A stretch of DNA of 64,000 nucleotides, from positions 377,152 to 441,151 of the forward strand of contig NZ_JANADO010000002.1 in the NCBI RefSeq assembly GCF_024199845.1. The letters run 5' to 3'. Below, one piece after another: positions 28,357 through 36,354 of the stretch. The stretch is from Bradyrhizobium sp. CCGB12 (lineage in GTDB: Bacteria; Pseudomonadota; Alphaproteobacteria; Rhizobiales; Xanthobacteraceae). Below the pieces are notes generated by a model that worked only from the letters and a program-made list of their open reading frames with translations, searched no databases and was not told the DNA's origin. The first letter of the stretch is position 1; each line of letters starts with the position of its first letter. Made by a program: the position numbers and the translations under genes.

Positions 28357-29862
28357 CTAGTCACGATGAGAAGTGAGCGTGAACTGGAAGACGGCGCCCC
28401 GCGGCTTGTTCACCGTGACCCACAATCGTCCTCCATGAGCCGCAATGATCGACCTACAGATGGCCAGACCCATGCCTAAGCCATGGGACTTGGTCGTGTA
28501 GAACGCATCGAACACACGTTCGGCAGATGCCGAGTCGAGCCCTGGGCCGGTGTCCCGTACGGCGACGCTCACATCGCCCGCAACATCCCTTTCGGTACTA
28601 ATCTGCAGCGCTCGGCTACCCTCCTCGAGGCTGGTCATGGCGTCGATGGCATTTAGGATCAGATTAAGGAGCACCTGCTGCAGCTGAATGCGCTCACCTT
28701 CGATCTGCGGCAGGTCCTCCGCCAGTTGCGTCTGCAGCGAAATTCCATGCCTCACCGCCTCACTTCGGACTATGGCAACGACGTCCAGAACGGCTTCGTT
28801 GAAATCGAGGCGGCTTCTGGGGACCGGCGCTTTCCTGACCATAGCGCGGATCCGGTGGACGATCTCGCCAGCTCGTTGACTATCTGTGACAATGTGCTCG
28901 AGGGACTCGCGGGCCTTATTCAGATTGGGCGGGTTAGCGCCCAGCCAGTTTAAGGCCGCGTCGGCGTTGGTGAGCACAGCGGAGATCGGCTGATTGACCT
29001 CGTGGGCAATCGAAGCCGTCAACTGCCCCATGGTAGCAACGCGACTGACGTGAGCGAGCTCGACCTGTGTCTTCTGGCGTTCGATATTGCCGTTCTTGAA
29101 GACATTGACCGCATCGGCCATCGCGCCGATTTCGTCACGCCGACCAATCTCGGGCACGTCGATGCTGGTGTCGCCCTTGGCGAGTGCGGCCATGGCGCCG
29201 GTCATGCGCGTGATCGGCGTCGCGATAGCTCGGGTGAGTAGAATACCCATCAACACCGCGATGATGAGCGAGGCTCCGGCTCCCAGCAGGGTCGCCATGT
29301 ATGCAGTGACATATGCCTGCTTCTGAGCAGCGTCACGCTTTGCCAACAGATCGCGCTCAAGCTTCTCGAATTCGCTCGCTTTGGTGCGGATAGCATCCAT
29401 GGCGGCTCTGCTGGTCGACCCCTCCAACGCGCGCGCTTCCCCGCGGGTCGCTGGATTCGTCATCAGCGCGATCTCCCGTTCGGCGGTCTCCATGCGCCAC
29501 GTCGTCGCCAGCTTGTTCAATTCATCGAGCCGGTCTTGCTGGACCGGGTTATCCGAAGTCTGTGCTCTTAATTTCCGGATCGCCGCACTAAAGTTGTCGC
29601 CGCCCCTGCGGTACGGCTCCAAGAATATCTCGTCGCCGCTGATCAAATAGCCGCGCAGGCTGGTTTCCTGATCCAGCATTGCCGCCACCGCCATCTCGAG
29701 CGTGTCCAACACGTCAGTGGTATGGACCCGCCAGTTCTTGGCCTCTTCGGTCACGCGAAGTCTGTCGTATATGATTGCACCGCTCACGAATATGACCGCG
29801 ACAACAGCTGCAAACGCGGCCATTAGCTTGTGCGAAATCGGTAAATCGGAAAACGCGGACAC
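28357..29862 (-). CDS. CHASE3-HAMP sensor histidine kinase
   Basis: About 501 residues from GTG 29862, which follows GAGGA; a TTG further up is less likely. Membrane helix 1 (LMAAFAAVVAVIFVSGAIIY), a periplasmic CHASE3 domain (AVAAMLDQETSLRGYLISGD), helix 2 (GAGASLIIAVLMGILLTRAI), HAMP, then HisKA with ASIAHEVNQPISAVLTNADA and an ATPase with NLILNAIDAM, RDTGPGLD and GLGMGLAICRSIIAAHGG. The HEVNQP type H-box is that of NtrB/FixL-like kinases. No receiver is adjacent. Likely senses an envelope or redox cue. Confidence 0.92.
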   Translation of the reverse strand: MSAFSDLPISHKLMAAFAAVVAVIFVSGAIIYDRLRVTEEAKNWRVHTTDVLDTLEMAVAAMLDQETSLRGYLISGDEIFLEPYRRGGDNFSAAIRKLRAQTSDNPVQQDRLDELNKLATTWRMETAEREIALMTNPATRGEARALEGSTSRAAMDAIRTKASEFEKLERDLLAKRDAAQKQAYVTAYMATLLGAGASLIIAVLMGILLTRAIATPITRMTGAMAALAKGDTSIDVPEIGRRDEIGAMADAVNVFKNGNIERQKTQVELAHVSRVATMGQLTASIAHEVNQPISAVLTNADAALNWLGANPPNLNKARESLEHIVTDSQRAGEIVHRIRAMVRKAPVPRSRLDFNEAVLDVVAIVRSEAVRHGISLQTQLAEDLPQIEGERIQLQQVLLNLILNAIDAMTSLEEGSRALQISTERDVAGDVSVAVRDTGPGLDSASAERVFDAFYTTKSHGLGMGLAICRSIIAAHGGRLWVTVNKPRGAVFQFTLTSHRD

Positions 29863-30105
29863 CTTATCCTCGGAGCCGAAAACAACCAACCGGTCAGCTA
29901 TTTGGGTTGGAGATTGATCTCAACGGATGGCATTCGCAAGAATTTGACGTGGCGTGGTCATAGGGCAAAGCAACGCAGCCGCGGTGCTCAATCAGCTTGA
30001 CAAACACAAGGTGTCCCTCGCCGCCTAGCTCTTGGCGCACTCCTTCTATGGCAAGTTGGGCCCCCGAGAGAAAGCCGCAAACCACATTTTTGATGAGAAG
30101 AGGGT
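29863..30105. other. intergenic, no gene supported
   Basis: Upstream region of the CHASE3 kinase. No promoter recognised. Confidence 0.35.
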
Positions 30106-30149
30106 CCGGACGGCGCAATCTGCCGTCCGGCTAAACCCCTGCTTGCAGG
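30106..30149 (+). repeat. paired-hairpin element, copy A
   Basis: CCGGACGGC (30106-30114) pairs with GCCGTCCGG (30122-30130), followed by ctaaa and a second hairpin, CCTGC-TT-GCAGG (30138-30149). A closely similar pair of hairpins is at 44345-44388. Confidence 0.5.
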
Positions 30150-30398
30150 CGACCAACGTGCAGAGTGAGCCGCGCTATTCGCGGCTCGCGATGTTGAATA
30201 AAATCGTCATGCCGTTAGATAGTCCCGTATCGCGTAGCCAACATTGTGGCGAAAGCGGGCACTAGGAGTCTAGCCCATCTGTGGGTTCTCATATCGTCAC
30301 TTAGACGAAATTGACGCCGAGAGGAGCCGCAACTCTTCAGCCTGACTACGCGGCTCACATGGAAGAACAGGATCGTCATGTCCGCGCGATTATCACAA

Positions 30399-30740
30399 TT
30401 ATTGCGCGCGGCCGATGTCGCCCACGTCGACATCGGCATCGCGCGCTCCACCGTCACGCCTCAGGCTCAGGCGCACGGTCTTGCCGATCCCGATCTGCTC
30501 GATCTGATCGGTGAGGGCAGAGAGGCGACGCACCGGCTTGCCGTCAGCAGCGGTGATGACGTCGCCGAGTTTGCCGGATGAGGAGTTGACGCCGCGGATT
30601 CCGGCGCGTTCGGCCGGAGAGCCGGGCACGGTGCGTACGACGATCAAACCTTCGGTTCCCAAACGAGTGGCGACCGCTTCGCTCGCGGCGACGATACCGA
30701 TTGAACGGGTCCTCCGGCCTTGGACCGGATGCCCGTACGC
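30399..30740 (-). pseudogene. HtrA-type protease, C-terminal PDZ fragment
   Basis: Reverse strand: LGTEGLIVVRTVPGSPAERA, GIRGVNSSSGKLGDVITAAD, GKPVRRLSALTDQIEQIGIG, KTVRLSLRRDGG, the PDZ domain of a DegP/HtrA-like S1C serine protease. Upstream residues exist only in another frame. The protease domain with its His-Asp-Ser triad is gone. A matching N-terminal scrap lies on the opposite strand at 31253. Confidence 0.75.
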
Positions 30741-30759
30741 ATTTCAACGGAGGACGATC

Positions 30760-30945
30760 ATGCCAACGCTTGAAGACCTGAAGGCTTACATGGAGCGCGC
30801 GCAGCCGGGTTGCAGCACCCCGGCAAGCGGAAGGCTACGAGTTCGCGCGAGTGCGAAAACCTCAAAGGGAGTTGGTTCGCCAAGTAGAGCCGGAGAATTC
30901 TCGCGGATTTTACCCGTCAGGAACAAATTGCAACCCGGGCGATAG
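30760..30945 (+). CDS. possible small ORF (61 aa)
   Basis: ATG 30760 follows a CGGAGGAC site at ideal distance: MPTLEDLKAYMERAQPGCST then a basic, low-complexity end. The first 12 residues look real; the rest looks like read-through into unrelated DNA, so it may be a truncated gene. Confidence 0.3.
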   Translation: MPTLEDLKAYMERAQPGCSTPASGRLRVRASAKTSKGVGSPSRAGEFSRILPVRNKLQPGR

Positions 30946-31252
30946 CTTCCAGCTCCGGCGTTCACCTGGCGCCCCTTGGCGCTGGAGGCCAACGGCCTCA
31001 GCTCGCGGCGGCTGAGTCCGCTCTTAGTGGGTTGGATGCAATAGTTCTGCTCACTGCCTTTACGCTGACGGGCCACTGTCGTTTGCAGAGACGATTCCCC
31101 GCGCTTGGGAGCGTAAGCAAGCGGAGAAGCTGCTCTGCTCGCTCCTTCGTCAAATTCGCCGCCCAATCTCCCCCGATCAATGCCGGCCCCTTGCGTTCTC
31201 GATTTAGACCATCCAACCGTTGCCTCCCACGTGTTGTTGCGCGGAGAATTCC
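30946..31252. other. no gene supported
   Basis: Short frames without motifs between the HtrA fragments. Confidence 0.3.
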
Positions 31253-31420
31253 ATGACCATCAATCGTCGCAATTCCATTATCGTCGCCGTGATAGCGGCT
31301 GCACTGCTGGTGTTTGCCGCTGGCAATCTCCGGCATGTTCCCTGGCTAGGTTCGGTTGCTCGCGCGAGTGCGGAGCGCGGCCCGCTGTCGGAGGCCGAGC
31401 GCGCCAATATCGATATCTAG
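31253..31420 (+). pseudogene. HtrA-type protease, N-terminal fragment
   Basis: ATG 31253 after GGAG: MTINRRNSIIVAVIAAALLV (membrane anchor) and RGPLSEAERANIDI, then a stop. GPLSE.ERANI..F is the usual start of the mature part of rhizobial S1C proteases. It ends just before the protease domain. With the PDZ piece on the other strand at 30399 it is probably what is left of one gene. The call rests on a short match. Confidence 0.4.
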
Positions 31421-31739
31421 CTAATTTGAACATGTCTCAAAGGATCGTAAAGGTAAGTACCTTTCCAACGCGTCACCTGCCAGCAAGGTCCTCCCTTTGT
31501 CCTTTGGGCGCGATTCTGGGGCAAAACGGAACCCGAAAATTTGGAGCGGATCGCCTTGGCAACGAGAGCATACGTATCCCACGCACATTCTCGGCCTGCG
31601 ACCGTTTCTCGACTGCGGCGCACTGGCGTCGATCGAGGCCACCGGCTCGGCCTTTGGAGAGCGGACTGCGCCTTCTCTCACCCGCTTGAGCTATGGCGCC
31701 GGGCGGTTGCAAGCGAGGAGCCAACTTGTGCACTTCATA
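31421..31739. other. no gene supported
   Basis: Frames open on both strands but match no family I know. Confidence 0.3.
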
Positions 31740-31764
31740 GGAACGATGGGTGGAACTACCTGTT
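31740..31764 (+). promoter_or_regulatory. EcfG-type promoter
   Basis: GGAAC 31740-31744, 17 bases, GTT 31762-31764, 34 bases before the ATG of DUF4142 paralogue 3. Confidence 0.6.
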
Positions 31765-31797
31765 CATTACTGGCCGAGATATCTCAAGGAGCCGAAC

Positions 31798-32292
31798 ATG
31801 AGTCGCGTTTTGTTTGGACTTTGCACCCTCCTCACCTTAGTTGTCATGCACTCGGCTGCGGCGCAACAGCGCGTGGACGCAGCAACCTTCGCGCGCACCG
31901 TCAGCGCCAGCGACGGCTTCGAAATCCAGTCGAGCCAGCTCGCTTTGCAGCGATCCACCAATCCGAAGGTGCGGGCGTTTGCTCAGCAAATGGTCAATGA
32001 CCACTCCAGGTCAAGTGCCGCACTTTCACAGAGTGCGCCGATGCTCACTGCTTTCTCGGGGCCATCCGGTTTGCTCGATGCCCGGCACGCGACGATGCTC
32101 TCGCAGCTCACGGCGCAGAGCGGTCCGGCTTTCGATCGGCTCTACGCGTAGATGCAGTTGGGTGGCCACCGGGAAGCGGTCGCCCTCTTTTCGTCCTATG
32201 CGGCGTCCGGCGACGACCCTCGCCTCGTCGGGTTCGCGCGAACGACATTGCCGGTTTTGCGGCACCATTTGGCCATGGCTCGCCGTCTTTGA
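31798..32292 (+). pseudogene. DUF4142 paralogue 3, amber stop
   Basis: ATG 31798 follows AAGGAG. Signal peptide (MSRVLFGLCTLLTLVVMHSA, AAAQ), then a DUF4142 helix bundle: DGFEIQSSQLALQRSTNPKV, RAFAQQMVNDHSRSSAAL. After FDRLYA there is a TAG at 32149-32151; the same frame then continues MQLGGHREAVALFSSYAASG and TTLPVLRHHLAMARRL to 32292. The region after the stop is what the family needs, so this is a single nonsense change (probably of a Gln or Val position). The promoter upstream is intact. It could give a 117-residue truncated product. Confidence 0.85.
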
Positions 32293-32532
32293 TCGCGCCG
32301 ATCAACAATCGGGGCGCACGGTCGCGGTAGGCCGGTTGACTTGAGCGGATTAACTCTAAGCCGGGCGGTCTCGGGGCGAATGCCTCGAAGCAGCTGGAAT
32401 GACATCTTGGCTGCGGCTGGATAGGCTGCGGCGTAGCTATGCCGCTGAATTTTTCGATCGCGTCCTCAGCTAACGCCTAAGCAGCAGCGCCTTTTCGAGG
32501 AGCTCAAGCTCAATCGACCTTTTCAGATCGAC
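32293..32532. other. no gene supported
   Basis: Convergent gap; nothing seen. Confidence 0.35.
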
Positions 32533-32763
32533 TTACGCCGCTCGCGCTCGGCGTCGTTCGCGCCTTGAACCGGTCTTTAATGTAGTGTCAGACATTTCGC
32601 CAAAATCACCGCAAGTCGGCTTCTGAGATAGCAGATCTTCAACCCGCGGCATCGCGTTTGCGAGGATTGGCAGGCGTGTAATCTTCGGGATGCCGGCTGC
32701 CTCCGCGCCGCTTGAGCAGGACGTCAAAGCCTGCATATTGATCCTCGTCGCTTCGGAGTTCAT
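32533..32763 (-). CDS. hypothetical protein (76 aa), third gene of a coupled trio
   Basis: Starts MNSEATRINMQALTSCSSGA and ends SRRERRRARAA. No signal or membrane helix, basic end. ATG overlaps the stop of the preceding 59-residue gene (ATGA), which is the main reason to accept it. Family unknown to me. Confidence 0.5.
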   Translation of the reverse strand: MNSEATRINMQALTSCSSGAEAAGIPKITRLPILANAMPRVEDLLSQKPTCGDFGEMSDTTLKTGSRRERRRARAA

Positions 32764-32939
32764 GCCGCGAACCGTTCCGGCAAGCCGCCCCGGAGCTGGT
32801 CCAGAAGCCGCTGTTCGCGTTCGATCCGGCCCCGGTAGAGCTCGCGCTCCTTTTCTGTCTTCGCGCTAGCCAGCAGCCGCCGGTAGTGCTCGATGACCTT
32901 CTCGTTGCTGCGGATCAGAAGATCCCTGATGTCGGTCAT
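32760..32939 (-). CDS. small helical protein (59 aa), second gene of a coupled trio
   Basis: MTDIRDLLIRSNEKVIEHYR then RLLASAKTEKERELYRGRIE and a REQRLLDQLRG end. Strongly charged and almost surely helical, perhaps a short coiled coil. Its ATG overlaps the stop of the upstream gene and its stop overlaps the next ATG. Function unknown; the repeated ATGA overlaps suggest the three proteins are made in fixed proportion. Confidence 0.65.
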   Translation of the reverse strand: MTDIRDLLIRSNEKVIEHYRRLLASAKTEKERELYRGRIEREQRLLDQLRGGLPERFAA

Positions 32940-33154
32940 GGTGCCGCCTCCGCGTTCCTCGGCGCATGCCAGGGCATGGTGAATGCGACGGGGAACGTTT
33001 TGGAGTTAAGGGCCTCTAATGCTGTGTGCTCTTCAAAAAGACGCCGTTCGATGAACTGGCGTTCAAGATCCGACAGCCTTGTCTTGAGCAGGGTGCGATA
33101 GCGGTGGATATTGCTGCGATGGGCACGGATGCGGGCAAGGTCTTCATCTAGCAT
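32936..33154 (-). CDS. small conserved protein (72 aa), first gene of a coupled trio
   Basis: ATG 33154 after a GGAG site: MLDEDLARIRAHRSNIHRYR, LLKTRLSDLERQFIERRLFE, then a looser tail. Helical, charged, no signal. Similar short proteins with the IRxHRxNIxRYRxLL pattern are common in Bradyrhizobium; function unknown. Start of the ATGA-coupled trio. It is divergent from hsp20 with 225 bases between the transcripts' first parts. Confidence 0.65.
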   Translation of the reverse strand: MLDEDLARIRAHRSNIHRYRTLLKTRLSDLERQFIERRLFEEHTALEALNSKTFPVAFTMPWHAPRNAEAAP

Positions 33155-33342
33155 CGTCGTCACTCCAGACGGTCTTCCAGATCCTTTTGCGGTTTCGAGA
33201 AAACGGGAATCCACTTCCCGCCGGAAAAATATTCGGCTCGGAAACCCTGTCAAGATGGTAGTGGTGCAGTGCGAAGTCTTGCCACGGCGCGTTAGTAACC
33301 GCCCTCGACCAGTCGCCGCTATAAAAAAACTTCAGCGAGCCT

Positions 33343-33372
33343 CTTGAATCGCCCTTCCGTTTTTCTAAGTGG
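33343..33372 (+). promoter_or_regulatory. possible sigma-32-like promoter
   Basis: CTTGAA at 33343-33348 and CTAAGT about 16 bases on. The -35 is a good heat-shock match, the -10 weak. It precedes the ROSE-like leader of hsp20. Confidence 0.35.
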
Positions 33373-33378
33373 TTTTTC

Positions 33379-33496
33379 GCCGCGAGAGCGGTGTGCCGGG
33401 CGCCTTCACGGGTCCGGCGCCGGCGCCGGCCGGGAGGTCCTCGGACCACCATCTCGCGCTCCTTCGTAACCATCTTGCTCTTTGGAGGACTTGGAT
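33379..33496 (+). promoter_or_regulatory. ROSE-type RNA thermometer in the hsp20 leader
   Basis: The leader begins GCCGCGAGAGCGG, a short 5' hairpin, has a GC-rich middle and ends cttgctctttggaggac right before ATG. In ROSE elements a TTGCT segment pairs imperfectly with the ribosome site GGAGGA and melts on warming; here TTGCTC is at 33475-33480 and GGAGGA at 33484-33489. This layout is characteristic of bradyrhizobial small heat-shock genes. Seen by eye, not by a covariance model. Confidence 0.75.
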
Positions 33497-33958
33497 ATGA
33501 GGACCACCTTCGACTTCGCGCCCCTCTGGCGCTCCACCATTGGCTTCGATCATCTGGCCGGGCTCGTCGACAGCGCTTTGCACCAGGCGAGCGAGGACAA
33601 TTACCCGCCCTACAACATCGAACGCTCTAGCGAAGACCACTACCGGATAACTCTGGCGGTCGCCGGCTTTGGAGCTGACGACATCACCGTAACGGCAGAG
33701 CAGAACGCGCTCACCGTCGAGGGCCGGAGGCCCGAGAAGGCGGCCGGCGAATACCTTTATCGGGGCATCGCCGCGCGTCCGTTCCGGCGCGTGTTCAACC
33801 TGGCCGACTACGTTCAGGTGAAGGAAGCCTCTTTCCGCGACGGGTTGTTGATCATCTACCTCCTCCGCGAGGTGCCGGAGGCGATGAAGCCGCGCCGAAT
33901 CCAGATCGCAAGCGGCAACCCTGCCTCGGCGCAGATCGAGCAGAAGAAGGCCGCCTGA
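33497..33958 (+). CDS. small heat-shock protein Hsp20, copy 1
   Basis: 153 residues from ATG 33497. N-terminal arm MRTTFDFAPLWRSTIGFDHL, then an alpha-crystallin domain: YPPYNIERSSEDHYRITLAV, AGFGADDITVTAEQNALTVE, YRGIAARPFRRVFNLADYVQ. The usual GxLxI motif is DGLLIIYLLREVPEAMKPR, and the C-terminal IxI anchor is RRIQIASG. It is an ATP-independent holdase of class A type. A ROSE-like leader indicates control by temperature at translation. Confidence 0.93.
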   Translation: MRTTFDFAPLWRSTIGFDHLAGLVDSALHQASEDNYPPYNIERSSEDHYRITLAVAGFGADDITVTAEQNALTVEGRRPEKAAGEYLYRGIAARPFRRVFNLADYVQVKEASFRDGLLIIYLLREVPEAMKPRRIQIASGNPASAQIEQKKAA

Positions 33959-34029
33959 TGCCGTTCGGAGGATCGACCGCGGAATGCGGTTCGCAAGCGC
34001 GAGCCGCTGTCGCAGCGAAGGAGAACATC

Positions 34030-34517
34030 ATGGCAATTCGTGATCTTATTCCGCGGTCGCAGAGTCAGGAGCTTGCGCCCACCCGAGGCTACGACCCGAT
34101 CATGACGCTTCATCGCGAGATGAACCGGCTGTTCGAGGATGTATCCCGGGGCTTCGGAGGTCCGGGTTCGGTCCCCTGATAGAAGGACACTTCGGCTGGC
34201 CCAAGATCGAGCTAAGCGAAACCGAAAAGGCGCTGACCGTCACAGCTGAGCTTCCCGGGATGACAGAGAAGGACGTCCAGATCGAAATCGCCGGCGGCGT
34301 TATGACGATCCGCGGGGAGAAGAAGGCGGAGCGCATCGAGGAAGGCAAATACTTCACCGAGCGGACCTACGGCGCTTTCGAACGCCGGATCCCGCTCGAT
34401 AACGTTGAGGAGGACAAAGCCGAGGCGTCGTTCAAGAACGGCGTCCTCACCGTGTCGCTGCCGAAACCGGTAAACGCGCGGGCGGGCGTCAGACACATCG
34501 CGATCAACACCCAGTAG
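34030..34517 (+). pseudogene. small heat-shock protein Hsp20, copy 2, frameshifted
   Basis: ATG 34030 after GAAGGAG: MAIRDLIPRSQSQELAPTRG, DPIMTLHREMNRLFEDVSRG (the class C type N-terminus), GSVP and a stop. The next frame carries on LIEGHFGWPKIELSETEKAL and an excellent alpha-crystallin domain: TAELPGMTEKDVQIEIAGGV, YGAFERRIPLDNVEEDKAEA, FKNGVLTVSLPKP. One base gained or lost near 34175 is the only defect. Unlike copy 1, its leader shows no TTGCT-type ROSE hairpin. Confidence 0.9.
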
Positions 34518-34524
34518 CAACGTT

Positions 34525-34549
34525 CGGATGGCGGCGATGCCGCCGTCCG
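34525..34549 (+). terminator. hairpin after hsp20 copy 2
   Basis: CGGATGGCGGC-gat-GCCGCCGTCCG, a strong stem with one G-T pair, eight bases after the stop. No T-run follows, so it may stabilise the 3' end rather than end transcription. Confidence 0.45.
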
Positions 34550-34595
34550 ACAGCTCGAACCCATCCCGAAGGAAGGAGCGTAAGGGAGGCTATCA

Positions 34596-34925
34596 ATGAC
34601 CAATGCCAAAACCAATGCCGGCAATCTCGATCTCCTATTCCATCCCGCCTCGCACTATGCGTGTCCGGACGACGTGCTGAACGACCAGACCCTTTCGGAT
34701 CCCGAGAAGCGGGTCATCCTATCATCTTGGGCGTCCGACATGTTCGCGGTCGAATCCTGCCCCTCGCTCCGCGAAATCCCGGGCATGAGTCATACCATCC
34801 GGCTGGCCGACATCCTCGCGGCGTTGCGGCGCCTCGACGGCGAGGACGACGATCCGCCTCGTCCGGGCGGTGCGGCCATGCGACTGCGGCGGCCTTGGGC
34901 CGCCGCCTGGCGGAGGTCTCCATGA
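34596..34925 (+). CDS. conserved hypothetical protein (109 aa)
   Basis: ATG 34596 after GGGAGG: MTNAKTNAGNLDLLFHPASH, YACPDDVLNDQTLSDPEKRV, ILSSWASDMFAVESCPSLRE. The DVLNDxxLxxxEKRxILSSWASDxxAVESxPxLR pattern is a frequent bradyrhizobial family, often beside stress or hsp genes; function unknown. Soluble. The last 25 residues are Arg/Trp-rich. Overlaps a small ORF at its end. Confidence 0.8.
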   Translation: MTNAKTNAGNLDLLFHPASHYACPDDVLNDQTLSDPEKRVILSSWASDMFAVESCPSLREIPGMSHTIRLADILAALRRLDGEDDDPPRPGGAAMRLRRPWAAAWRRSP

Positions 34926-35050
34926 TGCTTACTCAGTCCGTGCTCGGTATGGTGCTTTGGGGGCACGCCGCCACGGCCTGTGCTGTCCCCTACCTGGCGT
35001 TGATCGCCCCCTTTTGGCAAGCCAGGCGCCTGTCCCTCCGACATGATTGA
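34922..35050 (+). CDS. possible small membrane protein (42 aa)
   Basis: ATG 34922 overlaps the preceding stop (ATGATG): MMLTQSVLGMVLWGHAATAC, AVPYLALIAPFWQARRLSLR. One hydrophobic helix with a basic end. The coupling and GGAGG nearby support it; nothing else does. Confidence 0.4.
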   Translation: MMLTQSVLGMVLWGHAATACAVPYLALIAPFWQARRLSLRHD

Positions 35051-35467
35051 AACTCCACTAGGCGAATTCGCGCGTCGACGTCGTTGGCCACGACCAAGAG
35101 CGACTCATCTTTGACTGATCGGAATAGATAGATCATGCCGCTACTTTTCAGTGGACAGTCCAAACACACCTAGTAACGGCGATAGGAGTGGCAGGGCTTA
35201 TCACTGGCTTGACCCGAGCATCGCTGCGGCCGTCGCTCAGCCTGATCACCCGAGCATTGATGGCCGCTGCCGCCCCGCCCGTTTACTGCGCGCCAGTCTA
35301 TGGCCCGTCGGCGCATGATTAAGGACCTCGGTATTAGTCGGACCACCAGCACACCGCCTTGGTATGCTCCTGCGCGCGATCTGAGCTTTGCGTCAGGCTC
35401 AGGCGTTCGACTACCGCAAGACGGGCTCTCCACGGCTCACTTCCCCTGCGCTCCGCTGGAAGTTTAA
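35051..35467. other. no gene supported
   Basis: Only short frames with no known motif. Confidence 0.35.
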
Positions 35468-35656
35468 TCATCTTTCGTTCGGCGAACTGTTCGACATCAC
35501 CGGCAAAGGCGGCCCTTCGTTCCTGGGCACCTCCACTCCCAACCCCGGATCGGCGTGCCTTGCGTGCCACTCGATCCAAAGGTGACCGGCGACCAACATC
35601 ACGCCGGCGCATAACAGCGCGAGAGCTGCGCTGACGAGATCACGATAATTATCCAT
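35468..35656 (-). CDS. possible small membrane protein (62 aa)
   Basis: Starts MDNYRDLVSAALALLCAGVM with one membrane helix (to LVAGHLWIEW) and a polar Pro/Gly tail. The ribosome site is weak. It follows the NDUFS4-like gene on the same strand by 34 bases. Confidence 0.35.
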   Translation of the reverse strand: MDNYRDLVSAALALLCAGVMLVAGHLWIEWHARHADPGLGVEVPRNEGPPLPVMSNSSPNER

Positions 35657-35690
35657 CCCACGACCCAAGCATGCGTGCTCGCTGCCTCCT

Positions 35691-36089
35691 TTAGCTAAGC
35701 AGCCAATCGGCAATAGGGTTCCGCTGCGCACGAGTAACTGCCGACTGGAGATCACCGATCTGCACGGCCTCCGAAGAGTTCGAGTACCCTGCCCTCGTTC
35801 GGCGATCATCATCGATCCCAGGCACAACCTGGAGCTCAGGAACAGGCGGCCCTAGCACGGTACATTCGAGCCCCTGGCGATGCGCATAGGCGATGGCAGC
35901 TTCTGCGGATGGAAAGGACAATTCCACCTGCGCCAGGGGAGCGTTATCTTCTGCCCGACCCATCAGAGGTTCAATCCGCAGCGGCGAGGGGCGTTCGAAC
36001 CTGAGCTTCCATAGCCTTCTCCGGCCCGATTCATGACTGACGCTGCCGCCTCGATGATGAGTGCGTGCTCGCCGGCAGGCACGGTTCAA
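35691..36089 (-). CDS. NDUFS4-like (ETC complex I subunit) protein
   Basis: Core WKLRFERPSPLRIEPLMGRA, EDNAPLAQVELSFPSAEAAI, AYAHRQGLECTVLGP matches the complex I 18-kDa accessory subunit family (NDUFS4/ETC_C1_NDUA4). The normal N-terminus (MxARIYKPxxxxxQSG) is damaged: ACRRARTHHRGGSVSHESGR keeps only its tail, and no ATG with a ribosome site begins the frame, so it may be truncated at the 5' end. The C-terminus has ~45 extra residues. With nuoD and two sdhB scraps it is another respiratory-chain paralogue outside the main operons. Confidence 0.6.
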   Translation of the reverse strand: MNRACRRARTHHRGGSVSHESGRRRLWKLRFERPSPLRIEPLMGRAEDNAPLAQVELSFPSAEAAIAYAHRQGLECTVLGPPVPELQVVPGIDDDRRTRAGYSNSSEAVQIGDLQSAVTRAQRNPIADWLLS

Positions 36090-36354
36090 GAGACTCTCTG
36101 CCGCAGAGAACGAGCAACGTATCTCGTTCGCCGAACGACGGGCGTTTCCTTATTATCGGGGATCATTCACGCCGGAACATTCCTTCCAATTTTCACATTC
36201 TTGCGGTTCACATGACCGCTGGCCATAATGCCCTCCACGGATCAGGTCCCGATCAAAAGCAAGCATTCGAAGATGCCATGGCCCATGTGGGTTGTCCTGA
36301 TCGCCGGATCGACCGGCGCCCGCGTTAAGTGCTGCTCGCCCTTCCAACCGTTAC
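36090..36354. other. no gene supported
   Basis: Nothing recognised. Confidence 0.35.
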
